Source of the DNA: Actinomycetes bacterium
GTDB lineage: Bacteria; Actinomycetota; Acidimicrobiia; Acidimicrobiales; Acidimicrobiaceae
Direction: 5' to 3'
DNA: 64,000 nucleotides
NCBI GenBank assembly: GCA_021803345.1
Contig: JAJZLS010000052.1
Span: 40,713-104,712 of the forward strand
Shown: positions 58,111-64,000 of the stretch, one piece after another
Layout: each line of letters starts with the position of its first letter
Position numbering within the stretch: position 1 is the stretch's first letter
Made by a program: the position numbers and the translations under genes
The notes under the pieces: generated by a model
What the model was told of the DNA's origin: nothing
The model's input: the letters and a program-made list of their open reading frames with translations, nothing else
Database searches by the model: none

Positions 58111-58926
58111 ATGAAATTGGAGATCTCCTCCTTCAGAAGCTGGCGGCTATCACGGTCGATTGGTCTGATCTTGATGGGTCTTATTATGGGGGGGAGCATA
58201 GTTAGATCTGAACAAAATTCGGCAGTAGGCCACTGGCTCACTGTACTTCCTGAATTTCCTGGAGCCGAGAAGACGAGTATGCCAGATCCTGGTGCGTCGG
58301 AAATGTTGCCTCGGTCGCCTTCTCTCCGGACTGCCTCGGCGGAATATATAGTTCCAGTAAATACCACTCAGTCCGAAAAGTGGTACCAGAACGAATTTTC
58401 GCGTATTCATTGGAACAGCTCAGGTCTAGGAACTTCTTATTCAAATGGCGTTGCAATTCAGTCGGAAGAAGAGTTCGCAACGCCCTCGCATCCGCTCATA
58501 ACAATTCAGCTAAGTTTCAAGGCATTATCGGAAAATAAGACATTGGTACATGTATTGGTAACCGATTTAGAAATTCCAAGGTCTGCAGCTACTCTGCTTT
58601 CGACTGAATTCAATCGTGCAAAAGTAACAATTTATTCGACAGCAGATAACAACAAGCGAACACTTCGGTCCTATGTCGTTAGTAATTCCTCCGTGGTACA
58701 CGATTGGATCTCAGTTTTTAATTCTTTGCCAATCGCACCCAAGCCTGGAGCGATGACCTGCGCACAGACAGCGCTATCTGCCAAGATTTTATTTTCCGCA
58801 ATCGGCACTTCTCATCAATCACAGGTCACGCTCAATCCGGGCTGCGGAATTGCCGACTTGAATCGTTCAATTATTTTATTGGATATAAAGGGAAAATTTT
58901 GGCAAAGTGTTGATGGTTATTCATGA
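58111..58926 (+). CDS. Hypothetical membrane-anchored extracytoplasmic protein
   Basis: 271 residues. A basic N-terminus (KLEISSFRSWRLSR) precedes one hydrophobic helix (about 16-33), consistent with a signal anchor or signal peptide. A mid region around 75-160 has QSEKWYQNEFSRIHWNSSG and alternating strand-like segments. No family assigned. It is the only apparent non-TA intact cargo in the cassette array. A Shine-Dalgarno sequence is weak. Confidence 0.55.
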   Translation: MKLEISSFRSWRLSRSIGLILMGLIMGGSIVRSEQNSAVGHWLTVLPEFPGAEKTSMPDPGASEMLPRSPSLRTASAEYIVPVNTTQSEKWYQNEFSRIHWNSSGLGTSYSNGVAIQSEEEFATPSHPLITIQLSFKALSENKTLVHVLVTDLEIPRSAATLLSTEFNRAKVTIYSTADNNKRTLRSYVVSNSSVVHDWISVFNSLPIAPKPGAMTCAQTALSAKILFSAIGTSHQSQVTLNPGCGIADLNRSIILLDIKGKFWQSVDGYS

Positions 58927-59163
58927 AGTTAAGTGCTAGTTGTTCGAGATTGACGTGCGAAGGACTGTGTTGTATTCAAAAGGAATAAGGCGTTGCTTGA
59001 AGTTGAGCAGAAATGTCACGCATGGTCTATGAAACTTGTCGATCAGATGTGTTTTTTGAAGTGCAAGGTTACGAGCAATGAGTCGATAATACCTGACGAG
59101 ACAGTCGTATCCACGGACAAATTCAATTGCGAATTCTACAAATTTTCAAATCGATTTGTTGAA
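58927..59163. other. Non-coding tail of cassette C2
   Basis: A 60-codon open frame (58993-59175) runs into the iterons and has no family resemblance, so I do not call it a gene. No other structure is visible before R2. Confidence 0.3.
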
Positions 59164-59353
59164 AACCCAACATAAACCCAACAAAGTCGTTTCAATTAGA
59201 ATCCAATTGTTGCCAATGGTTGCAGTCTCCGTCTAGAAAAAACGAATAGAGCAGCCTATATGCAATAATCTGATGCTAAGAGATGCCATTTGAAACGAGG
59301 TCTATCCATCTTCGGATCAGAGGGTTGGGGGTTCGAGTCCCTCCGAGCGCGCT
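59164..59353 (+). repeat. Cassette-end repeat R2
   Basis: Iterons AACCCAACA at 59164 and 59175, core AACGAATAGAGCAGCCTATA from 59241, and a tRNA-Arg fragment at 59310-59353 identical over 44 nt to 55097-55140. Distances iteron-fragment 146 bp and core-fragment 69 bp. Confidence 0.88.
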
Positions 59354-59543
59354 ATAGGTGCACTCATAATTATAGGGAATAGGCTTGCTTTTCCACTGGC
59401 TGAGCTGCCAATCTGGATTGTATAACGAATCTTATGATGTATCTCGTAAATTAACAGACGGTTGCTCAATTGCTCTCGGTGTAATTTGGTTTTCTATTTT
59501 TGGATGTTTTGCTTGGAGCGAATGGGTGCTATTCTTTACAAGT

Positions 59544-59786
59544 ATGGAGAAAGTAAAGAATCAGGGTCGGAGCACGAAAATTAGTGTGAAGCACCAGGTA
59601 ACCATTCCGATTGATGCGATGCGCATTGCGGGTCTGGAAGCCGGTGAGCGAGTGATGGCGCGGGCTGAAGGCCCAGGACGGGTGGTACTTGAACGCCAAG
59701 ACGACGTTCTGGAGCGGTTCTCTGGATCCCTGACGGGAGTATTCGATCAGAGAATTCTTGATCAACTGCGCAATGAATGGGACTGA
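59544..59786 (+). CDS. AbrB/SpoVT-type antitoxin (VapB-like)
   Basis: 80 residues from ATG 59544; the in-frame TTG upstream at 59385 would add 53 non-conserved residues. Swapped-hairpin DNA-binding motif: TKISVKHQVTIPIDAMRIAG and LEAGERVMARAEGPGRVVLE. The C-terminal part should bind the PIN toxin. Overlaps it by 10 nt. Confidence 0.85.
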   Translation: MEKVKNQGRSTKISVKHQVTIPIDAMRIAGLEAGERVMARAEGPGRVVLERQDDVLERFSGSLTGVFDQRILDQLRNEWD

Positions 59787-60193
59787 CTCTAGTCGACGCT
59801 GGCATTCTAATTGCCTTTCTTGATGAGGACGATGCGCATCATAGTGGGGCAAAGCGAGAACTCGTAAGTGCACAACAACGTGGCGACCGAATCGCCCTGC
59901 CAGCATCGGCCTTTGCTGAGTCGCTCGTGTCTCCGGCGCGTAGGGGTGAATCTTCAGTCGCGGCCATATGTGAATTTATTGAACGGTTACCATTATTGAT
60001 TGTGGAACTTGATTCAGAGATTGCCGTTGAGGCAGCGAAACTTCGGGCTCGTCATGGCCAAAAACTTAAGCTTCCCGATGCCCTAGTCGTGGCGACCGCT
60101 ATTCAAAGAGGGGCTGATGTACTCGTTACCACTGACCGAGGCTGGCCCACAAAGAGCAAATTGGGTTATCGGGGAAACCTCATCATACTTTGA
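59777..60193 (+). CDS. vapC: PIN-domain ribonuclease toxin (VapC)
   Basis: 138 residues. The acidic metal-binding set is complete: D7 (LTLVDAGILIAFL), E48 (SAFAESLVSP), D101 (LKLPDALVVATA) and D120 (LVTTDRGW). Predicted Mg-dependent endoribonuclease, probably acting on tRNA or rRNA as in known VapCs. Overlaps the antitoxin by 10 nt. Confidence 0.9.
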   Translation: MGLTLVDAGILIAFLDEDDAHHSGAKRELVSAQQRGDRIALPASAFAESLVSPARRGESSVAAICEFIERLPLLIVELDSEIAVEAAKLRARHGQKLKLPDALVVATAIQRGADVLVTTDRGWPTKSKLGYRGNLIIL

Positions 60194-60420
60194 ACCTTCT
60201 CGTATTACGTTGCTCTTGACCGTGTGCTACGCTGTCAGAACCAAATGTGGTCGGTGATAGTTCAACTCCTTGGTTGAGCCACTTTAACTCGGTATTCCAT
60301 GATTGCGCATTCTGTCAATTTCGCCGACTCGGCTTCATCTGCCGGTAGAAAGTAGTGAGTGAAATAGTGGTTGGGTGAAAGTAAGCTAGCGGGTTTTTAC
60401 CAAAATAACGCCCCAAAGCA
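60194..60420. other. Non-coding tail of cassette C3
   Basis: 227 nt between vapC and R3 with no recognisable gene or RNA. Confidence 0.3.
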
Positions 60421-60608
60421 GACCCAACAAAAACCCAACATTTTCGGATCATCTGGCGCCGAATGGTCGCACCTTGTTACAGCCTCCTTGCGCAAACAAC
60501 GATTAGACCAGCCTATATGGAATAATTTGACGCCACAAGGCGCCATTTGAAACGAATTTATCTGACTTCGGATCAGAGGGTTGGGGGTTCGAGTCCCTCC
60601 GAGCGCGC
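60421..60608 (+). repeat. Cassette-end repeat R3
   Basis: Iterons GACCCAACA (60421) and AACCCAACA (60432), core AACGATTAGACCAGCCTATA from 60498, and a tRNA fragment 60560-60608 identical over 49 nt to 55091-55139. It alone also keeps the 5' anticodon stem ATCTGA. Iteron-fragment distance 145 bp. Confidence 0.88.
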
Positions 60609-60716
60609 GGTATAAGTATTCTATTAACCATTCAAGTTGTTGAATAATAATGGGTGAGAGAATTAGCGACCCGATAAAAGCTGAAGAGCCATATTTCAGT
60701 GGTTTGTTTGATCTTT

Positions 60717-61067
60717 TTATAGGTCCAGAATAAATCGAAGTGCCTGACTGATTTTGTGAACTTCATCTTGAGCAGCTTCGCCCAGCCGAATGGACAGGCG
60801 GCGTGTTGATATTGTACGAATTTGGTCACAACGGGCGTATGAAACATGATCGAGACCCGAAGTTCCAGGCTCCAACTCAACATGACTCCGCAGGCCGTAG
60901 AACTTAGACGATATGGGAACCACCGCGACAAGTTCTCCTGGTCCGTTATTGATAATGTCCACAGAAACGACAACCGCTGGTCGCGTTAATCCTGGCTCGT
61001 GACCTATAGGTTGCCCCAAATTGACATCGTAAATAGCTCCACTCCAAATCAAGCCAGTGAGTCCCAT
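60717..61067 (-). CDS. mazF: MazF/PemK-family endoribonuclease toxin
   Basis: 116 residues. It starts LTGLIWSGAIYDVNLGQPIG, with GHEPGLTRPAVVVSVDIIN containing the catalytic arginine region, VAVVPISS and HVELEPGTSGLDHVSYARCD, all typical of MazF. Sequence-specific mRNA cleavage is expected. Overlaps the upstream antitoxin by 19 nt. Confidence 0.88.
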   Translation of the reverse strand: MGLTGLIWSGAIYDVNLGQPIGHEPGLTRPAVVVSVDIINNGPGELVAVVPISSKFYGLRSHVELEPGTSGLDHVSYARCDQIRTISTRRLSIRLGEAAQDEVHKISQALRFILDL

Positions 61068-61285
61068 TCATCACGATCCGCCCAGTACTCCTTCCAGAGA
61101 TCTGGATCCTCGCGTAAGCGTCGGTAATCGTTATTCAAACCGCTTAGGAACTCTTGACGTTCCAAAGCTTCTATTGCTGTGTGAACAATCTCAACAACAG
61201 TAGTTTGCCTACTCTTTGCTAAGGATTGTAGTCGTTCAGAGTCGGGGCGCCGAACCCGAACTGTTGTGGTATCTGATGATGTCAT
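61049..61285 (-). CDS. Ribbon-helix-helix antitoxin (MazE-like)
   Basis: 78 residues. N-terminal RHH: TTTVRVRRPDSERLQSLAKS and TTVVEIVHTAIEALERQ. The acidic/aromatic C-terminus (LWKEYWADRDEWDSLA) is the expected MazF-binding tail. Direct repeats lie just upstream. Confidence 0.85.
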   Translation of the reverse strand: MTSSDTTTVRVRRPDSERLQSLAKSRQTTVVEIVHTAIEALERQEFLSGLNNDYRRLREDPDLWKEYWADRDEWDSLA

Positions 61286-61292
61286 GATCCTA

Positions 61293-61311
61293 TTGTAGAT
61301 GATTTGTAGAT
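61293..61311 (-). promoter_or_regulatory. Direct-repeat operator of the mazEF-like pair
   Basis: TTGTAGAT occurs at 61293-61300 and 61304-61311 (plus-strand reading), 11 bp apart, eight bases upstream of the antitoxin start. The one-turn spacing suits cooperative RHH dimers. Confidence 0.45.
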
Positions 61312-61471
61312 TGATTGTGATGGTAGACGGATATTGATATTGGAGATTTTCAAATTCGCCAATGTAGCTTCTATCTTGTCGTCTTGCTTAGTTTTATTCC
61401 TCAACATTTGCTTTGTCGTTCCAGACTGGCTATTTCTATACACAATTCCACGGGGTATTTACCACTTTGAA

Positions 61472-61661
61472 ATCCCAACAGAAACCCAACAAAGTCGTTT
61501 CAAGTAGAACCCAATTGTTGCACGTGGTTGCAGTCTTAGTGTAGAAAAAACGAATAGAGCAGCCTATATGCAATAACGTGACGTCATAAGGCACCACTTG
61601 AAACGAGTTCTATCTATCTTCGGATCAGAGGGTTGGGGGTTCGAGTCCCTTCGAGCGCGCT
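61472..61661 (+). repeat. Cassette-end repeat R4
   Basis: Iterons ATCCCAACA (61472) and AACCCAACA (61483), core AACGAATAGAGCAGCCTATA from 61549, and a tRNA fragment 61618-61661 with one substitution (CCCTTCGAG for CCCTCCGAG) over 44 nt. Iteron-fragment distance 146 bp. Confidence 0.88.
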
Positions 61662-61724
61662 GCTACATGAGTGGTGGCTCTTCGGATATTCGCGGTCGTC
61701 TAGCGGCTTTTTTAGGTGTGACAT

Positions 61725-62000
61725 CTAGTCCCTGTAGGCGTCGCTTCTGTGGCGGATCGCGGTGACTTTAACTGCACGAGAGGTCTCATCGATAAGATAC
61801 AACACGCGGTATTCACCTCGGTGAGCCGACCAAGTCGGAGCAAGTGGTGGCTGAAGTTGCTTACCGACCCTTTGCGGATTGTCCAGCAATGGACCAGTGA
61901 TGAAGGAATATGCCGCGGCTGCGATTTTTGGAGGCAGTGCTTCAGCTAGTGCGCGAGCGGCTGGACCGGCAATTTGAAGGCTATAGCTGCTTTCATTCAT
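61725..62000 (-). CDS. relE: RelE/ParE-superfamily toxin
   Basis: 91 residues of the actinobacterial RelE type. It contains LEALPP-like LAEALPPKIAAAAYSFITGP, then GEYRVLYLIDETSRAVKVTA and the C-terminal IRHRSDAYRD, where catalytic His/Arg/Tyr residues lie. Begins immediately after the antitoxin stop. Confidence 0.87.
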   Translation of the reverse strand: MNESSYSLQIAGPAARALAEALPPKIAAAAYSFITGPLLDNPQRVGKQLQPPLAPTWSAHRGEYRVLYLIDETSRAVKVTAIRHRSDAYRD

Positions 62001-62273
62001 TTAGTCTGCATAATGCATAAGGCGGGCGAGTTCTTTAGCGTCTACATAGTCACCTTCTGCTATAGCAGCTAGACCCTTTACGTGTTCGACTAAGAGTTCC
62101 GAGTCAGACAAAACAGCTATAGTCTCGCGTAGAGAGTCGTAGTCGTCAACGCCTAGAAGCACAGCAGCACGTATACCGTTGCGTGTGATTTCAAACCGTT
62201 CATGAGTAGATGCAGCTTCGTCAATCAATTTTGAAAAGTGAGCTCGAGCATCGGCGACCGGAAGAGTTGTCAT
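62001..62273 (-). CDS. Phd/YefM-family antitoxin
   Basis: 90 residues from ATG 62273; ATG 62279 would add two. It starts TTLPVADARAHFSKLIDEAA and continues TRNGIRAAVLLGVDDYDSL, canonical Phd/YefM. A TATAAT (complement of 62281-62286) lies so close that the mRNA may be leaderless. Confidence 0.87.
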   Translation of the reverse strand: MTTLPVADARAHFSKLIDEAASTHERFEITRNGIRAAVLLGVDDYDSLRETIAVLSDSELLVEHVKGLAAIAEGDYVDAKELARLMHYAD

Positions 62274-62280
62274 GTACATA

Positions 62281-62286
62281 ATTATA
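62281..62286 (-). promoter_or_regulatory. -10 box of the phd-relE pair
   Basis: TATAAT on the minus strand, about eight bases before ATG 62273; a CTGAAA about 17 nt further upstream could be the -35. Predicts a leaderless antitoxin mRNA. Confidence 0.5.
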
Positions 62287-62583
62287 GCGTATTGTATTCG
62301 AACTTTCAGCTTCCGAGCGGTTCGATTTATCAATGTCCGCGAACACTATGTATATCGAGGTGTCTTAAAGTGGTTTGCCAGGTCTAATACTTAGCGAGGC
62401 AATTGTGTCGGCCTATAAAAGCCACTAGGAGTGTGGGATTCTGCAAGAGGGCGCCGTGGTTTTGATTGACAGTCATTTCTATGGGCTATTGCCGTTTTAG
62501 GACTCCCACTTCCCCTGGAATTGCTCGGGCCACCACTCAAGAAGTAAACTGTTGTCTGAAATAGATAACTACGTGTCTAGGCA
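62287..62583. other. Non-coding tail of cassette C5
   Basis: About 300 nt between the phd promoter and R5. No gene, RNA or strong hairpin recognised. Confidence 0.3.
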
Positions 62584-62770
62584 AACCCAACATAAACCCA
62601 ACAAAGCCGTTTCAGTTAATACCGAATTGTTGCACGGTGTTGCAACTCACGTGCAGAAATAACGATTAGACCAGCCTGTATGCAATAATCTGATGACGCA
62701 AGGCACTATTTGAAACGAGATATTTCTATTTCGGATCAGAGGGTTGGGGGTTCGAGCCCCTCCGAGTGAG
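62584..62770 (+). repeat. Cassette-end repeat R5
   Basis: Iterons AACCCAACA at 62584 and 62595, core AACGATTAGACCAGCCTGTA from 62661, and a tRNA fragment from 62730 with a T-to-C change in the T-arm and a diverged end (CCGAGTGAG). Iteron-fragment distance 145 bp. Confidence 0.86.
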
Positions 62771-62872
62771 CAAATCATAAAATCATATTTTGAATAATGA
62801 AGATCTGGCTCTTCGAAAGATTTGTGTTTCCACTGGCGGAGCTAGTCAAGAGCTTCTGCTGAGACGATTAAG

Positions 62873-63199
62873 TTAGGACGCTTTTCCTTGGGAAAGGTGT
62901 CGTTGAAGTTGATTGACGTCCTTGACCAAGGAATCCAATATGGCATCGACATCCGATCCGTGCTTTTCATTAGTAAGTCCTTGCAATACCCAATCGCGTA
63001 CCAGTGCCGATGGTGGAATATCGGCAGCATTCGCGACATGCTGTATTTCATTGATTTGTTCGGGAGTAAGCCGAACGGAGTAGATCACTGACTTGGTCCT
63101 GCTTTTACGCACGGCCTTATCTGATACGGGGACATCGTGTGCCAACTCAGATGCCTCTGTCTCTTGGTTTATAAGTTGTTCAAGGTTTTTATTATTCAT
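62873..63199 (-). CDS. Ribbon-helix-helix protein, probable antitoxin
   Basis: 108 residues from ATG 63199, which has GGAGGAGAG just upstream. RHH region: VIYSVRLTPEQINEIQHVAN and IPPSALVRDWVLQGL. Long, charged N-terminal and C-terminal arms. It follows and slightly overlaps the toxin frame (toxin-first order). Probably DNA-binding repressor and antitoxin. Confidence 0.7.
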   Translation of the reverse strand: MNNKNLEQLINQETEASELAHDVPVSDKAVRKSRTKSVIYSVRLTPEQINEIQHVANAADIPPSALVRDWVLQGLTNEKHGSDVDAILDSLVKDVNQLQRHLSQGKAS

Positions 63200-63501
63200 G
63201 ATCTCTCCTCCAATAACGGCGGGCCTGAGTTTCGTTTGCCTTCCATGCATTTACTCCAATCTTCTCGTCTCGTAAGTAAATTACGACAATTACGATACGT
63301 GCAGTCTTCGAGTAACCGATAAGTCGATCGGTTCCCGCCATATTTGGAAGCAGGGTCAGGCCACTCGATTAGAGCGTCGTCATCGGGAAACGCCTCGTTT
63401 GCCCAGTCAGGTTCGATATCTTTATCACTAGGACGTCTAAACGATCGACTTCGTATGTACTCTGCCCGATATTTCCAGTCTAAGACATCTGTATCTCTCA
63501 C
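63192..63501 (-). pseudogene. Frameshifted toxin-like gene
   Basis: GTG start at 63501. The first about 60 codons encode AEYIRSRSFRRPSDKDIEPD and WPDPASKYGGNRS, matching the start of a small actinobacterial toxin-like family paired with RHH genes. The rest of that family appears in another frame: LIGYSKTARIVIVVIYLRDE then VNAWKANETQARRYWRRD, stopping at 63192. A one-base insertion (or two-base loss) near 63324-63330 explains the break. Family recognition is from memory and unnamed. Confidence 0.65.
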
Positions 63502-63537
63502 CTATCTAGTGTAGCACGAACGTATTACACTAGATAG
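63502..63537 (-). promoter_or_regulatory. Perfect 12-bp palindromic operator
   Basis: CTATCTAGTGTA (63502-63513) and TACACTAGATAG (63526-63537) are exact inverted repeats around a 12-bp spacer, abutting the GTG of the toxin gene. Most likely the autoregulatory operator of the C6 module. Confidence 0.65.
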
Positions 63538-64000
63538 AGAATTCGGAATTTTCTGTTGGCCTCCTATTCGAAGTACCGAAGGAAAGAAAAATCGAGGCAC
63601 CTCAAAGAACTGCAGAGCCAAGTTGGGGTATCAGTTACCCAAGGTGCATCAGAAATGCCGTGGGAGTAATTTAGCATTTCTATCCCCTGAGGCTGAATTA
63701 GAGTTCGCTCAAATTATCTCGATGGTTCCTGTGTCAAATGGATATACATATGGGTCAGTCAACACAACATCGACTCCGTTGCCGCTCGCAAAATCCACGC
63801 CTATATAGCGGTGCTGTGTCGGTGCGACATTTCGCAGCGAACCAGTGTTACCATTCACCACCCCTGATCTATCCATGAATGCAACTGACCGGTTACCGAG
63901 TCAGTAATGACGATAAAACATGCTCTGACATGGTGATTCGCGAAGTGGTTTCAAATGTGCTGAACTGTTTGTTATGGAACACATCCAAAAGCGGTCTCAA
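63538..64000. other. Unassigned end of window
   Basis: 463 nt. A 61-codon plus-strand frame (63623-63808) has no family resemblance and no Shine-Dalgarno. No iterons or tRNA fragment are present. Confidence 0.3.

Larger units (their letters stand above)
56991..59353 (+). mobile_element. Cassette C2 (RelB/YafQ-like + exported protein)
   Basis: 2.36-kb segment from R1 to the end of R2, the largest complete cassette. The left end TATATAAGTGC resembles C1, as does GTTGGTATACG near 57060. It carries an antitoxin-toxin pair and a 271-residue anchored protein. No recombinase is present. Confidence 0.65.
59354..60608 (+). mobile_element. Cassette C3 (AbrB/VapC)
   Basis: 1.26-kb segment between R2 and the end of R3 carrying an AbrB-type antitoxin and a PIN-domain toxin on the plus strand. 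The left end has TATAGGTGC, and a TTCCACTGGCTGAGCT element (59391-59406) that recurs in C6. Confidence 0.65.
60609..61661 (+). mobile_element. Cassette C4 (RHH/MazF, inverted cargo)
   Basis: 1.05-kb segment between R3 and the end of R4. Left end TATAAGTAT. The toxin-antitoxin pair is on the minus strand, whereas the cassette ends remain in plus orientation. Confidence 0.65.
61662..62770 (+). mobile_element. Cassette C5 (Phd/RelE, inverted cargo)
   Basis: 1.11-kb segment between R4 and the end of R5. Left end TACATGAGTG and GGCTCTTCGGATATT (61676-61690), the latter identical to C1 at 55212-55226. The cargo is on the minus strand. Confidence 0.65.
62771..64000 (+). mobile_element. Cassette C6 (RHH antitoxin + frameshifted toxin), right end not in window
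   Basis: Begins after R5 and has GGCTCTTCG (62807-62815) and TTCCACTGGCGGAGCT (62828-62843), elements shared with C1/C5 and C3. Cargo is on the minus strand. No terminal repeat is found before 64000, so the cassette may continue or be degraded. Confidence 0.5.

Noticed and set aside
58993-59175. 60-codon ORF at the end of C2
   Set aside because: No family resemblance or Shine-Dalgarno, and it runs into the iterons of R2.
59310-59353. Additional tRNA-Arg genes at R1-R5
   Set aside because: Each copy lacks the acceptor 5' strand and D-arm, so no cloverleaf can form; they are 3' fragments only.
63623-63808. 61-codon ORF near the window end
   Set aside because: No Shine-Dalgarno, no recognisable domain and no neighbour in an operon.
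55139-64000. Chromosomal integron
   Set aside because: No intI and no imperfect-palindrome attC sites; the recurrent boundary is a tRNA-Arg fragment in direct orientation with flanking iterons.

Overview
The window looks like the chromosome of an actinobacterium with roughly balanced GC, most likely of the class Acidimicrobiia. This rests on an MptB-type polyprenol-phosphate-mannose mannosyltransferase, zinc-type S14 and S4, a nuo operon ending in nuoN, frequent GTG/TTG starts, and long acidic tails on L22, L10 and S3. The class is an inference from gene content and I could not run a phylogeny.

Positions 1-53011 are conserved housekeeping DNA. First comes the end of the complex I operon (nuoI-J-K-L-M-N). 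It is followed by a minus-strand fusion of a degenerate metallophosphatase with an MprF-like DUF2156 domain, then a HAD phosphatase, YajQ, tRNA-Tyr, an MptB-like mannosyltransferase, an AlkA-like glycosylase, a GNAT enzyme, and tRNA-Thr and tRNA-Met. From 14.5 kb the window carries an almost uninterrupted transcription/translation supercluster: rpmG, an ECF sigma factor, tRNA-Trp, secE-nusG-rplKAJL-rpoBC, rpsLG-fusA-tuf, the S10 and spc operons, secY-adk-map, the infA/alpha operon to rplQ-truA, rplM-rpsI, and glmM-glmS. Structured leaders or hairpins lie before rplJ, rpsL, rpsJ, rplC and rplM, and a clear intrinsic terminator separates rplO from secY. infA appears to start at a CTG codon.

After a GT4 glycosyltransferase and a methyltransferase-like gene (minus strand), the window ends in a different kind of DNA (55066-64000). 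A complete tRNA-Arg(TCG) gene is followed by at least six tandem cassettes of about 1.1-2.4 kb. The five cassettes that end inside the window each finish with the same roughly 190-bp module: 11-bp-spaced AACCCAACA iterons, a central conserved block, and a copy of the 3' part of the tRNA-Arg gene from the anticodon loop onward. Spacing inside the module is constant to within one base. Each cassette carries a different toxin-antitoxin module: HicBA, RelB/YafQ-like, AbrB/VapC, RHH/MazF, Phd/RelE, and an RHH antitoxin with a frameshifted toxin. No integrase, transposase or replication gene is visible. I interpret this as an accretion array of non-autonomous tRNA-targeting integrative cassettes mobilised in trans, stabilised by toxin-antitoxin cargo. 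It is analogous to a chromosomal integron but is built on a tRNA attachment site instead of attC. This is the most unusual system in the window.
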